Shown: positions 17,757 through 26,346, numbered from the stretch's first letter. The stretch: DNA of 64,000 bases from Bradyrhizobium sp. BR13661 (GCF_029892425.1 NZ_JARXWB010000014.1:124001-188000), one strand, 5' to 3'. Numbers and translations: made by a program. The notes: generated by a model not told the origin, from the sequence alone.

Positions 17757-18281
17757 CTACGCCTCGTTGGCGCCTTCCTGCCGCGTGGCCTCGAACAAGA
17801 ACCAGGTCCTGCGCTCGGTCTCGTCGATGAAGTTTTCCAAAATGCTGGCGCTGGCGACGTCGCCGGCGTCGTCGCAGACCTCGTGCGCCTTACGCATTGC
17901 GCTCGCGACATGCTTGTTGTCCTGCATCAGCTCGCGCAACATCTCGCGCGGCGGGACGTAGTCCTCGTTGTTGTCCTTGATGGTCTGGAGCTTAGCGACC
18001 TGGCCGATCGACTTCAGCGTGGTGCCGCCGATCTTGCGGACGCGCTCGGCCAGCTGGTCCGTGGTGGCGAAGATCTGGTCTGACTGCTCGTCGAGCAGCA
18101 GATGATAGTCGCGGAAATGCCGGCCGCTGATGTGCCAGTGGAAATTCTTGGTCTTGAGGTACAGCGCGAAGGCGTCGGCCAGAAGCACGTTGAGTGCCTC
18201 GGAAACCTTGTTGACGGCCTGGGACGGCAGATCGGTGGGGGTGTCGAGATCGGGCGAGACCTTGCTGGGGGCTTTGCTCAC
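17757..18281 (-). CDS. dps: Dps-family DNA-protecting ferritin-like protein
   Basis: Dps forms dodecamers that oxidize and store Fe(II) and protect DNA under stress. The 174-residue protein has the ferroxidase region KTKNFHWHISGRHFRDYHLLLDEQSDQIFATTDQLAERVR, with the His-His-Asp-Glu/Asp ligands found at dimer interfaces, and a conserved C-terminal helix (DETERRTWFLFEAT). The start is a GTG at 18281 with AGGAAGG about 7 nt upstream. An EcfG-type promoter lies about 55-75 bp upstream, which points to control by the general stress response. Confidence 0.93.
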   Translation of the reverse strand: MSKAPSKVSPDLDTPTDLPSQAVNKVSEALNVLLADAFALYLKTKNFHWHISGRHFRDYHLLLDEQSDQIFATTDQLAERVRKIGGTTLKSIGQVAKLQTIKDNNEDYVPPREMLRELMQDNKHVASAMRKAHEVCDDAGDVASASILENFIDETERRTWFLFEATRQEGANEA

Positions 18282-18333
18282 GGGAAACCTTCCTGTTAGG
18301 ACGCGGACATTGACGGCGCGCCGTCGCACCCCT

Positions 18334-18358
18334 AACGCAAGGCGGGCAGCGCGGTTCC
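18334..18358 (-). promoter_or_regulatory. EcfG-type (general stress) promoter for dps
   Basis: On the minus strand the sequence reads GGAAC, 16 bp, CGTT, which matches the alphaproteobacterial EcfG consensus (GGAAC, 16-17 bp, CGTT). The -10 element ends about 53 bp before the dps GTG. Dps is a common member of EcfG regulons. The GGAAC lies in one arm of a 9-bp inverted repeat (18351-18373, GCGGTTCCC and its inverse). Confidence 0.65.
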
Positions 18359-18386
18359 CGTGCAGGGAACCGCTGGGCGGGATACC

Positions 18387-19088
18387 ATGGACGATTGGAT
18401 CGATTATTACGACTCGACGCACACGATCTATGTCAGCAAGTTGCATCGCGATTTGCACTTCCAGATCATTGCGCGGGACATCGTCGGCTACATCACCTCG
18501 CCTGAGGCGACCGTGCTGGACTATGCCTGCGGCGAGGCGCTGTCGGCGGGCCAGGTTGCGGCGGCCTGTGGCAAGCTGATCCTGGCCGAGCCGGCGCCGG
18601 GCGTGCGCGGCCGGCTGATTGCGCGCTTTGCGCCGAATACGAAAATCCGCGTCCGCTCGCTCGACGACGTCCGCAAGATGCAGGAGCAGTCGATCGACCT
18701 CGTCGTGATGAACTCTGTCGCGCAATACATGACGGCGGAGGAACTCGATGCCGCGCTGCTCAACGTCAGGCGAATCCTGAAACCTTCAGGCAAGCTCGTG
18801 CTCGGCGATATCCTTCAGCCTCATGTCGGCATGGGGCGAGACGTGGCCGCGCTGCTCTCCTTCGGCCTGCGTCACGGCTTCCTAAAGGATGCGCTGATCG
18901 GGCTCATCAGCACCGCGCTGTCAGATTACCGTCATCTGCGCTCGCGCATCGGATTGCAGCGTTACAGCGAGGACGAGATCACGGCCAAGCTGAAGGCAGC
19001 AGGCTTCGCAAGCCAGCGCGCCAACACCAATATCGGCCACAATCGCTGGCGCATGACCTTCATCGCCCGGCCACCTCTGGCGCGTTAA
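18387..19088 (+). CDS. Class I SAM-dependent methyltransferase
   Basis: The 233-residue protein has a Rossmann-type SAM motif I (TVLDYACGEALSAGQV, about residues 44-59), an acidic residue after strand 2 (ILAEPAPG), and post-motifs IDLVVMNSVAQYMTAEELDAALLNVRRILKPSGKLVLGDI. It ends WRMTFIARPPLAR. The substrate is unknown. A C-terminal 60-residue segment resembles lipid/quinone-type methyltransferase lids, but this is only an impression. It is divergent from dps across a 105-bp region and followed by the tRNA-Cys-like gene. Confidence 0.83.
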   Translation: MDDWIDYYDSTHTIYVSKLHRDLHFQIIARDIVGYITSPEATVLDYACGEALSAGQVAAACGKLILAEPAPGVRGRLIARFAPNTKIRVRSLDDVRKMQEQSIDLVVMNSVAQYMTAEELDAALLNVRRILKPSGKLVLGDILQPHVGMGRDVAALLSFGLRHGFLKDALIGLISTALSDYRHLRSRIGLQRYSEDEITAKLKAAGFASQRANTNIGHNRWRMTFIARPPLAR

Positions 19089-19142
19089 GCATAACCACCA
19101 GCTGAGGTGGCTTGTCGCACCTCGATCAGACATGATCGCCGC

Positions 19143-19218
19143 GGCCCGGTGGCGGAAGCGTCTACGCGAGAGCAGTGCATTGCTCTTCATCCTGGTTCAA
19201 ATCCAGGCCGGGTCTCCA
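19143..19218 (+). tRNA. tRNA-Cys(GCA)-like gene with noncanonical anticodon arm and D loop
   Basis: The 76 bases fold as a cloverleaf. The acceptor is GGCCCGG with CCGGGTC (one G-T pair), the D stem GCG/CGC, and the T arm CCTGG-TTCAAAT-CCAGG. CCA is encoded and position 73 is T, the CysRS identity base. The anticodon arm is odd: AGAGC/GCTCT encloses an 8-nt loop (AGTGCATT) with GCA after T. The alternative is a 6-bp stem with a 6-nt loop. The D loop (GAAGCGTCTA) lacks the invariant GG pair. It could be a divergent functional tRNA-Cys or a decayed copy. Confidence 0.55.
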
Positions 19219-19219
19219 G

Positions 19220-19316
19220 CCTTCGCTGGCTCCGCCAGCTTCGGCTCGGCAAGCCCTGTCGTGGCGAAGGCTGCCGCGGCGAAGCCCGAAGGGCGAAGCC
19301 GGGCGTGGCGCGGACA
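19220..19316. repeat. GC-rich imperfect palindromic intergenic repeat (family D)
   Basis: Directly after the tRNA-like gene comes a block with several inverted parts: CTTCGCTGGCTCCGCCAGC near the start, and GGCGAAGGCTG with GAAGCCCGAAGGGCG near the end. It looks like another dispersed palindromic element, though I found no second full copy in this window. Confidence 0.5.
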
Positions 19317-19318
19317 GA

Positions 19319-19690
19319 TTAATCCGTCTCGACCACATCGCACTCCGCAACAAGCTGAAGCCTCTCCGCGTCCTTGGCCGCGGACTTGAGCACGGCATCG
19401 AGCAAGCCCGGAAAGCGTGCCTCCAAATCCTCGCGGCGCAGCCGCATGAAGCGGTTCGTGCCCGCAACGCGCGTCTGCATCAGCCCGCAATCGCGCAGCT
19501 TTGCGAAGTGATAGGTGAGGTTCGACTTGCCGGCGAGCCCGTTGAAGTCACCGCAGCACAGCTCGCTGCTGACACGTTCCTGCTGGGCGAGCTGATAGAC
19601 GATCGCGAGCCGGGTCGGATCGCTCAGACAATCCAGAACCAGGGGCAGCTCGATCTGTTCGCGGGTCGGGTGAGGAAGCGTGCGGCTCAT
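19319..19690 (-). CDS. ArsR-family transcriptional regulator
   Basis: The 123-residue winged-helix protein shows LVLDCLSDPTRLAIVYQLAQQERVSSELCCGDFNGLAGKSNLTYHFAKLRDCGLMQTRVAGTNRFMRLRREDLEARFPGLL. The recognition helix is LTYHFAKLRDCGLM. A CCGD pair of cysteines lies in the position where some family members sense metal or oxidants. It is divergent from an MFS exporter across 113 bp that contains inverted ATGTTCAAT sites, so it most likely represses itself and the exporter. Confidence 0.88.
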   Translation of the reverse strand: MSRTLPHPTREQIELPLVLDCLSDPTRLAIVYQLAQQERVSSELCCGDFNGLAGKSNLTYHFAKLRDCGLMQTRVAGTNRFMRLRREDLEARFPGLLDAVLKSAAKDAERLQLVAECDVVETD

Positions 19691-19719
19691 GATGCGGGAA
19701 TCATAGCGATGCGGCCGCA

Positions 19720-19789
19720 ATGTTCAATAGTTCTTGAGCCAATTGACTCACAACTCCTCTTCTTCGATAGTTAAATAAACATTGAACAT
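19720..19789. promoter_or_regulatory. Inverted operator sites between arsR and the MFS gene
   Basis: ATGTTCAAT (19720-19728) and its exact inverse ATTGAACAT (19781-19789) flank an AT-rich stretch between the two divergent genes. They are candidate ArsR binding sites; each lies close to one of the two starts. Confidence 0.5.
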
Positions 19790-19803
19790 AAGGACGACTT
19801 GCA

Positions 19804-20973
19804 ATGAGCGTGTTCTGGCTGGCCCTGGGGGCCTTTGCGATTGGTACCGAAGGCTTCGTTATTGCAGGGCTTTTGCCAGCGATCGCCGGCGACCTCTCGA
19901 TTTCGGTCTCGGCCGCCGGCCAATTGGTCACCGCCTACGCCCTCACCTATGCCGTGGGCTCGCCGATCCTGGCGGTGGCGCTGAACAACATCGATCGTCG
20001 CACCGTAATGGCCCTGGCGCTGACCACTTTCATCGCCGGCAATCTCGCGGCGATGGTGGCGTCCAACTATGCCCTGCTGCTGGCCTCGCGCATGCTGATG
20101 GCGCTCGGCTCCGGCCTTTGCATGCCGACCGCTCTTGCCGTCTCGGTTGCCGTCGCCTCACCGGAACGGCGCGGTCGTGCGGTGGCGCTCGTCACCTCGG
20201 GCCTCACGGTCGCGACCGTCGTCGGGGTTCCCCTCGGCAATCTCGTCGGCAGCCTGTTCGGCTGGCGTGCGACCTTCGCCATGGTTGCCATCATCGGCGC
20301 GGTCGCGCTCGCGGGTCTCCTGCTCGGCCTGCCACGCGGTCTGCCGCGCAATACGGCCTCGCTCAGCGAACGGCTGGCGGTGGCGCGCCACGGCAATGTG
20401 GTGGTCGCGCTCGTCATCACGATCTTATGGGCGCTCGGCGGCTTCACCGTATTTACTTATTTCGCGGTTCCGCTGCGCGGTCTCGGCTTTGATGCCTCGC
20501 ACATCAGCCTTGCCCTGCTGGTGTTTGGCGGCGCGGCCGCGATCGGAAACATGCTCGGCGGTGTCTTGGCTGATCGGCTTGGAACGATGGCCACCGCAGC
20601 CCTCGGCCTCGCCGGCATGGCGAGCGCGCTGATCATGCATTCGCTGGTGCTGAAACTGATGCCGGGACAGGCCCAGTACGCCGTACTGGGCGCGATCTTC
20701 CTCTGGGGCCTCTCGGGCTGGGCATTCTATCCGGCCCAGATCGCCAGCATCATCCGGATCGAGCCGCAAGCCTCGATGATCGCGCTCTCGCTCAATGCCT
20801 CAGCGATGTATCTCGGCTTCGCCATCGGGGGTGCCTTAGGGGGAGCCGTGCTGGCCACCCTTGCGCCAAACGACCTCGGCTGGATCGGCGGAGGAAGCGT
20901 TGCCGCCTCGCTTCTGGTGCACCTCGCCCGTGGCTGGCAGGCACGGCCGAAACCCGTCAAAATTGCCGGTTGA
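19804..20973 (+). CDS. MFS transporter, DHA1 (AraJ/YdhP-like) family
   Basis: The 389-residue protein has about 12 hydrophobic segments and the DHA1 opening FWLALGAFAIGTEGFVIAGLLPAIAGDL. Motif A between segments 2 and 3 appears as NNIDRRTVMALAL, and motif C as GFxVGTVVGVPLG-like TVATVVGVPLGNLVG. Members expel drugs, sugars or arabinose-like compounds. ATG 19804 has AAGGA about 9 nt upstream. Divergence from an ArsR gene suggests an inducible efflux role; the substrate is not known. Confidence 0.9.
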   Translation: MSVFWLALGAFAIGTEGFVIAGLLPAIAGDLSISVSAAGQLVTAYALTYAVGSPILAVALNNIDRRTVMALALTTFIAGNLAAMVASNYALLLASRMLMALGSGLCMPTALAVSVAVASPERRGRAVALVTSGLTVATVVGVPLGNLVGSLFGWRATFAMVAIIGAVALAGLLLGLPRGLPRNTASLSERLAVARHGNVVVALVITILWALGGFTVFTYFAVPLRGLGFDASHISLALLVFGGAAAIGNMLGGVLADRLGTMATAALGLAGMASALIMHSLVLKLMPGQAQYAVLGAIFLWGLSGWAFYPAQIASIIRIEPQASMIALSLNASAMYLGFAIGGALGGAVLATLAPNDLGWIGGGSVAASLLVHLARGWQARPKPVKIAG

Positions 20974-21058
20974 TGGGCGTTTTTCGGGGTTTCGCCGCCC
21001 CGAAAACTGGTCTAAGACCCACCCGCGCGCGAGGGAGACCAACGCGCTCTCGGCCAAA

Positions 21059-21087
21059 GGGACGCGCAGCAAGCGCGCCCTTTTTTT
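21059..21087 (+). terminator. Intrinsic terminator-like hairpin in the carB leader
   Basis: GGGACGCGC and GCGCGCCC pair around AGCAA with one bulged A, and seven T follow (21081-21087). It lies after the MFS gene and only 30 bp before the carB ATG. It may end MFS transcription or, if carB transcription begins upstream, act as an attenuator. Confidence 0.7.
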
Positions 21088-21116
21088 GTGCCCAAATTCC
21101 ACTTCGGCGAGAGTTG

Positions 21117-24100
21117 ATGCCCAAACGTACAGACATCACCACCATCCTGATCATCGGCGCCGGCCCCATCGTGATCGGCCAGGCCTGCGAGTTCGACTAT
21201 TCGGGCACGCAGGCGGTGAAGACGCTGAAGGAGGAGGGCTATCGCATCGTCCTCGTCAATTCCAATCCGGCCACGATCATGACCGATCCGGAACTGGCCG
21301 ATGCGACCTATATCGAGCCGATCACGCCCGAAATTGTTGCGAAGATCATAGAAAAGGAACGTCACGTCGTTCCTGGCGGCTTCGCGCTGCTGCCGACCAT
21401 GGGCGGCCAGACCGCGCTGAACTGCGCGCTGTCGCTGCGCCGGCAGGGCACGCTGGACAAGTTCGACGTCGAGATGATCGGCGCGACCGCCGACGCGATC
21501 GACAAGGCCGAGGATCGCCAGCTGTTCCGCGAGGCCATGACCAAGATCGGGCTCGAGACGCCGAGATCGCGTCTCGCCAACGCCTCCGAGCTGAAGAAGT
21601 CGTTCCGCGACAAATATCATGCCGAGCGCGAGAAGCTGTCGGGCGCTGCGCTCGAAGAGCTTGACCGGCAATGGACGCTCGGCGAGAGCGACCGCCGCAA
21701 GCGCTATCAGGAATACGCGTTCGGCCAGGCCATGATGGCTCTGTCCGAGATCGGCCTGCCCGCGATCATCCGCCCCTCCTTCACCATGGGCGGCACCGGC
21801 GGCGGCATCGCCTACAACAAGGAAGAGTTTCTCGACATCATCGAGCGCGGTCTTGATGCGTCCCCCACCAACGAGGTCCTGATCGAGGAATCCGTCCTCG
21901 GCTGGAAAGAGTTCGAGATGGAGGTGGTGCGCGACAAGAAGGACAATTGCATCATCGTCTGCTCGATCGAAAATTTCGATCCGATGGGCGTGCATACCGG
22001 CGACTCCATCACGGTCGCGCCGGCGCTGACGCTGACGGACAAGGAATACCAGATCATGCGCGACGCCTCGCTGGCGGTGCTGCGCGAGATCGGCGTCGAG
22101 ACCGGCGGCTCCAACGTGCAGTTCGGCGTCAATCCCGAGGACGGCCGCATGGTCGTGATCGAGATGAATCCGCGCGTCTCGCGCTCGTCGGCGCTGGCCT
22201 CGAAGGCCACCGGCTTCCCGATCGCCAAGGTCGCCGCAAAACTCGCGATCGGCTACACGCTGGACGAGATCGCCAACGACATCACCGGTGGCGCGACGCC
22301 GGCCTCGTTCGAGCCGACGATCGATTACGTGGTGACCAAGATCCCGCGTTTCGCCTTCGAGAAATTCCCCGGCGCCTCCTCCACACTGACGACCTCGATG
22401 AAATCGGTCGGCGAGGTCATGGCGATCGGCCGCACCTTCCAGGAAAGCCTTCAGAAGGCGTTGCGTGGGCTCGAGACTGGCCTCACCGGCCTCGACGAGA
22501 TCGAGATCGAGGGCCTGGGGCGCGACGACGACAAGAACGCGATCCGCGCCGCGCTCGGCACGCCGACGCCGAACCGCATTCTTCAGGTCGCGCAAGCCAT
22601 GCGGCTCGGATGGTCGAACGAGGACATCTTCAACTCGTGCAAGATCGATCCGTGGTTTCTCGGCGAGATGCGCGGAATCGTCGACATGGAGGAGAAGGTC
22701 AGGAAGCACGGCCTGCCCGGCAATGCCTTCGGCATGCGCACGCTCAAGGCCATGGGTTTCTCGGACGCGCGGCTTGCGGTGCTCGCCCAGACGACCGAGG
22801 CCGAGATTACCGCCAAGCGCCACGCGCTCGACGTCCGTCCGGTCTACAAGCGCATCGATACATGCGCGGCCGAATTCGCCTCACCCACCGCCTACATGTA
22901 CTCGACCTACGAGTCGCCGTTTGCAGGCAGCACCGCCGACGAGAGCACGCCCTCGGACAAGAAGAAGGTCATCATCCTCGGTGGCGGCCCGAACCGGATC
23001 GGCCAGGGCATCGAGTTCGACTATTGCTGCTGTCACGCCTGCTTCGCGCTGCATGACGCCGGCTACGAGTCCATCATGGTCAACTGCAACCCGGAAACGG
23101 TGTCGACCGACTACGACACCGCCGACCGGCTCTATTTCGAGCCGCTCACCGCCGAGGACGTGCTGGAGATCATCGCCAAGGAGCGCAGCAACGGCACGCT
23201 GCATGGCGTGATCGTGCAGTTCGGCGGCCAGACTCCGCTGAAGCTCGCGCGTGCGCTGGAAGCTGCCGAAGTGCCGATCCTCGGCACCTCGCCCGACGCC
23301 ATCGACCTCGCCGAAGACCGCGACCGCTTCAAGCGCGTGCTCGACAAGCTTCGCTTGAAGCAGCCGAAGAACGGGATCGCCTATTCGGTCGAACAGGCCC
23401 GCCTCGTCTCCGCCGATCTCGGCCTGCCCCTGGTGGTGCGCCCGTCCTACGTGCTCGGCGGCCGCGCAATGCAGATCATCCGCGAGGAGAACCAGCTCAA
23501 CGACTACCTGCTCGGCACGCTGCCGGAGCTGGTGCCGGCCGACGTCAAGGCGCGCTACCCGAACGACAAGACCGGGCAGATCAACACCGTGCTCGGCAAG
23601 AACCCGCTGCTGTTCGACCGCTATTTGTCCGACGCCACCGAGATCGACGTCGACTGCCTCAGCGACGGCAAGGACACCTTCATCGTCGGTATCATGGAGC
23701 ATATCGAGGAAGCCGGCATCCATTCCGGCGACTCCGCCTGCTCGCTGCCGCCGCATTCGCTCGACGCCAGAATGATCGCCGAGCTGGAGCGGCAGACACG
23801 CGAGCTCGCGCTCGGCCTCGACGTCGTCGGCCTGATGAACGTGCAATACGCGATCAAGAACGGCGAGATTTACGTTCTTGAAGTCAATCCGCGCGCATCG
23901 CGCACGGTGCCGTTCGTCGCCAAGGTGGTCGGCACGCCGGTCGCAAAGATCGCCGCCCGCATCATGGCCGGCGAGAAGCTCGCCGACTTCAAGTTGAAGA
24001 AGGCGGACTTCAAGCATGTCGGCGTGAAGGAATCGGTGTTTCCGTTCGCGCGCTTCCCCGGTGTCGACACGGTGCTCGGGCCCGAGATGCGCTCGACTGG

Positions 24101-24581
24101 CGAGGTCATGGGCATCGATCGCTCCTTTGCGGTGGCCTTCGCCAAGAGCCAGCTCGGCGGCGGCACGCGCGTGCCGCGCAAGGGCACCGTGTTCGTCTCT
24201 GTGCGCGAGAGCGACAAGACGCGTATTGCGGAAGCCGTGCGCGAATTGCATTCGCTCGGCTTCAAGGTGCTGGCGACATCGGGGACGGCGCGTTTCCTGA
24301 CCGACGAGGGCATCCCGACCGAGAAGGTGAACAAGGTGCTGGAGGGCCGGCCGCATATCGTCGACGCCATCACCAATGGCGACGTCCAGCTGGTCTTCAA
24401 CACCACCGAAGGCCCGCAGGCGCTTGCCGACAGCCGATCGCTGCGGCGCGCGGCCCTCTTGCATAAAGTGCCGTATTACACCACTCTTTCCGGGGCCGTG
24501 GCGGCCGCGCAGGGCATCCGCGCCTATCTGGGCGGGGACCTTGAGGTTCGGACCCTGCAGAGCTACTTTTCGGAAACCTGA
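21117..24581 (+). CDS. carB: Carbamoyl-phosphate synthase large subunit
   Basis: CarB joins bicarbonate, ammonia from CarA and two ATP into carbamoyl phosphate. The 1154-residue protein has the two homologous halves expected: MPKRTDITTILIIGAGPIVIGQACEFDYSG at the start, and KKVIILGGGPNRIGQGIEFDYCC near residue 617. ATP-grasp signatures are GGSNVQFGVNPEDGRMVVIEMNPRVSRSSALASKATGFP and its second-half counterpart VLEVNPRASRTVPFVAK. The C-terminal MGS-like allosteric domain includes HSLGFKVLATSGTARFLTDEGI. ATG 21117 is the family start; the longer upstream frame runs through the leader hairpin. The C terminus is complete. Confidence 0.97.
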   Translation: MPKRTDITTILIIGAGPIVIGQACEFDYSGTQAVKTLKEEGYRIVLVNSNPATIMTDPELADATYIEPITPEIVAKIIEKERHVVPGGFALLPTMGGQTALNCALSLRRQGTLDKFDVEMIGATADAIDKAEDRQLFREAMTKIGLETPRSRLANASELKKSFRDKYHAEREKLSGAALEELDRQWTLGESDRRKRYQEYAFGQAMMALSEIGLPAIIRPSFTMGGTGGGIAYNKEEFLDIIERGLDASPTNEVLIEESVLGWKEFEMEVVRDKKDNCIIVCSIENFDPMGVHTGDSITVAPALTLTDKEYQIMRDASLAVLREIGVETGGSNVQFGVNPEDGRMVVIEMNPRVSRSSALASKATGFPIAKVAAKLAIGYTLDEIANDITGGATPASFEPTIDYVVTKIPRFAFEKFPGASSTLTTSMKSVGEVMAIGRTFQESLQKALRGLETGLTGLDEIEIEGLGRDDDKNAIRAALGTPTPNRILQVAQAMRLGWSNEDIFNSCKIDPWFLGEMRGIVDMEEKVRKHGLPGNAFGMRTLKAMGFSDARLAVLAQTTEAEITAKRHALDVRPVYKRIDTCAAEFASPTAYMYSTYESPFAGSTADESTPSDKKKVIILGGGPNRIGQGIEFDYCCCHACFALHDAGYESIMVNCNPETVSTDYDTADRLYFEPLTAEDVLEIIAKERSNGTLHGVIVQFGGQTPLKLARALEAAEVPILGTSPDAIDLAEDRDRFKRVLDKLRLKQPKNGIAYSVEQARLVSADLGLPLVVRPSYVLGGRAMQIIREENQLNDYLLGTLPELVPADVKARYPNDKTGQINTVLGKNPLLFDRYLSDATEIDVDCLSDGKDTFIVGIMEHIEEAGIHSGDSACSLPPHSLDARMIAELERQTRELALGLDVVGLMNVQYAIKNGEIYVLEVNPRASRTVPFVAKVVGTPVAKIAARIMAGEKLADFKLKKADFKHVGVKESVFPFARFPGVDTVLGPEMRSTGEVMGIDRSFAVAFAKSQLGGGTRVPRKGTVFVSVRESDKTRIAEAVRELHSLGFKVLATSGTARFLTDEGIPTEKVNKVLEGRPHIVDAITNGDVQLVFNTTEGPQALADSRSLRRAALLHKVPYYTTLSGAVAAAQGIRAYLGGDLEVRTLQSYFSET

Positions 24582-24627
24582 TCGCGAGCGGATGGCCCAG
24601 CCTTCTGCTAAGTGATTGGCAATGAAG

Positions 24628-24662
24628 CCACAATGGCCGGAGGAACTGTCCGGGCATTGTGG
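24628..24662 (+). terminator. Long hairpin after carB
   Basis: CCACAATG-G-CCGGA pairs with TCCGG-G-CATTGTGG around a 7-nt loop, giving 13 bp with one G-G mismatch, then TTGTT. The T run is weak, so it may be a terminator, an RNA-stabilizing end, or both. Confidence 0.55.
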
Positions 24663-24793
24663 TTGTTCTGTTCCGGCGCCAGACCCACATAACGCTCCGG
24701 CGGCGGCGTGTTCAGCCCCCGGACATACTGACGAATCAAGATTGCCGCGCGCTCTGTTTCCGTGGGGCGCGCGACCGAAAGACGAGAGAAGAG

Positions 24794-25267
24794 ATGGAAA
24801 AGGTTCCGATGACAGCAGGCGGCTTTGCCGCGCTTGGGGAAGAATTGAAGAAGCGCCAGTCTGAGGACCGTCCGCGCATCATCGAGCATATCGCGGAGGC
24901 GCGCTCGCATGGCGACCTCTCCGAGAACGCGGAATACCATGCCGCGAAGGAAGAGCAGTCTCATAATGAAGGCCGCATTGCCGAGCTCGAGGACAAGCTC
25001 GCGCGCGCCGACATCATCGACATTTCCAAGCTCTCCGGCGACACCATCAAGTTCGGCGCCACGGTGACGCTGGTCGACGAAGACACCGAGAAGAAAGCGG
25101 TATGGCAGATCGTCGGCGAGGTCGAGGCGGACGCCAAGAAGGGCCGTATCTCCATCACCTCGCCGCTCGCGCGCGCGTTGATCGGCAAGAAGAAGGGTTC
25201 GACCGTCGAGGTCAACGCTCCCGGCGGCGCCAAGGCCTATGAGATCACCAAGGTGGAGTGGCGGTAG
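24794..25267 (+). CDS. greA: Transcription elongation factor GreA
   Basis: GreA rescues backtracked RNA polymerase by stimulating transcript cleavage. The 157-residue protein has the N-terminal coiled coil (MTAGGFAALGEELKKRQSEDRPRIIEHIAEARSHGDLSENAEYHAAKEEQ) with the acidic tip GDLSENAEY, and the C-terminal FKBP-like domain (FGATVTLVDEDTEKKAVWQIVGEVEAD...ISITSPLARALIGKKKGSTVEV). ATG 24794 follows GAGAAGAG. An intrinsic terminator follows at once. Confidence 0.97.
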   Translation: MEKVPMTAGGFAALGEELKKRQSEDRPRIIEHIAEARSHGDLSENAEYHAAKEEQSHNEGRIAELEDKLARADIIDISKLSGDTIKFGATVTLVDEDTEKKAVWQIVGEVEADAKKGRISITSPLARALIGKKKGSTVEVNAPGGAKAYEITKVEWR

Positions 25268-25293
25268 TCCACTCCGGAGAGAATTCCTCGAAA

Positions 25294-25318
25294 GCCGCGC
25301 CCTCTGCGCGGCTTTTTT
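25294..25318 (+). terminator. Intrinsic terminator of greA
   Basis: A perfect 7-bp stem GCCGCGC/GCGCGGC with loop CCTCT is followed by six T. It begins 27 bp after the greA stop. Confidence 0.92.
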
Positions 25319-25403
25319 GTTTCGCAATGTTTCCAGTGCGCGATTGTGAACCGCACTGTCCTCCGTCATGCTCGGCGCCGCTGTCAGAGCATGGGAGGAT
25401 ACG

Positions 25404-25799
25404 ATGGACATCGATCGCTTCGCCGCGCAGGGCCAGCCTTATCTGCTCAGCCTCTTCCGCTTCGTCACCGGGCTAATGTTCTTTCACTACGGCGTGGCCA
25501 AGCTGTTCAAGTTTCCGCCGGTGGAGATGTTTTCCGACGTCACACCGTTGTCGCTGTGGGGTGTCGCCGGCATGCTCGAACTCATGCTCGGCGGCCTGTT
25601 GATGATCGGCCTCTTCACGCGTTTGGCGGCCTTCATCCTGTCCGGTGAGATGGCCTTCGCCTATTTCATCGAACACCTGCCGCACAGCTTCTTTCCCGTC
25701 GTCAACGACGGCGCGCTTGCGATCGTGCTGTGCTTTGCGTGCCTCTTCCTCGCGGCCGCCGGCGGTGGCCCTGTCAGCGTGGATGCGATGCGGCGGTGA
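25404..25799 (+). CDS. DoxX family membrane protein
   Basis: The 131-residue protein has four hydrophobic segments. The DoxX pattern is SLFRFVTGLMFFHYGVAKLFKFP at the start, LELMLGGLLMIGLFTRLAAFILSGEMAFAYFIEH in the middle and NDGALAIVLCFACLFLAAAGGGPVSVD at the end. Family members are inner-membrane proteins with roles in redox or thiosulfate:quinone systems; this one is not assigned. ATG 25404 has GGGAGG about 7 nt upstream. Confidence 0.88.
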   Translation: MDIDRFAAQGQPYLLSLFRFVTGLMFFHYGVAKLFKFPPVEMFSDVTPLSLWGVAGMLELMLGGLLMIGLFTRLAAFILSGEMAFAYFIEHLPHSFFPVVNDGALAIVLCFACLFLAAAGGGPVSVDAMRR

Positions 25800-25809
25800 C
25801 TCGTCGTTT

Positions 25810-26346
25810 CTACCGCCGTCCCTTCACATCCAGCGGCACGGCGGCCTCGTACTTCGAATTGTGCAGCACCAATGACGTGCGCACGTTGCGCACGTGCGGT
25901 GCTGCGGTCAGGTGCGTCACAAAGTCCTGAAAGGTCGCCATGTCGGGGGCGACGCATTTGAGAATGAAATCCACTTCGCCGGACAGCATCCAGCACTCCC
26001 GGACCAGCGGTTCGGCACGGACGAACTCCTCGAAGGCACGCAGATCCGCTTCAGCCTGGCTGGAGAGGTGCACGGCGGCGAAGACCGTGACGTCGAAACC
26101 GAGCTTTCGCGCATCCAGCAGCCCACGGTAGCCATGGATGTAGCCCTCCTCCTCAAGCGCACGGACGCGGCGCAGGCAGGGCGGGGGCGAAATTCCGACC
26201 CGTTTGGCGAGCTCGACATTGGTGATTCGACCGTCGGCCTGGATTTCGGACAGAATCTTGAGGTCGATTTCGTCTAGGTTCCGCGACACGTGATTGGAAC
26301 TCCTGGCCTTATCGGCGGTATCGGGTGGGTCTGTCGCAATCCTCAT
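25810..26346 (-). CDS. Lrp/AsnC-family regulator
   Basis: The 178-residue protein has an N-terminal winged helix (LDEIDLKILSEIQADGRITNVELAKRVGISPPPCLRRVRALEEEGYIHGYRGLLD) and a C-terminal RAM/ligand domain (DVTVFAAVHLSSQAEADLRAFEEFVRAEPLVRECWMLSGEVDFILKCVAPD). The family forms octamers that sense amino acids. An N-terminal extension of about 22 residues precedes the usual start, so a later start is possible. It is divergent from trxB, with two perfect short palindromes between them. Confidence 0.9.
   Translation of the reverse strand: MRIATDPPDTADKARSSNHVSRNLDEIDLKILSEIQADGRITNVELAKRVGISPPPCLRRVRALEEEGYIHGYRGLLDARKLGFDVTVFAAVHLSSQAEADLRAFEEFVRAEPLVRECWMLSGEVDFILKCVAPDMATFQDFVTHLTAAPHVRNVRTSLVLHNSKYEAAVPLDVKGRR

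Noticed and set aside
21012..22823. 603-codon minus-strand frame inside carB
   Set aside because: It is antisense to an unmistakable carB; long antisense frames are expected in high-GC DNA, and the protein has no family features.
15472..24581. carA-carB as one operon
   Set aside because: About 4.5 kb with genes on both strands and a terminator-like hairpin separate them.
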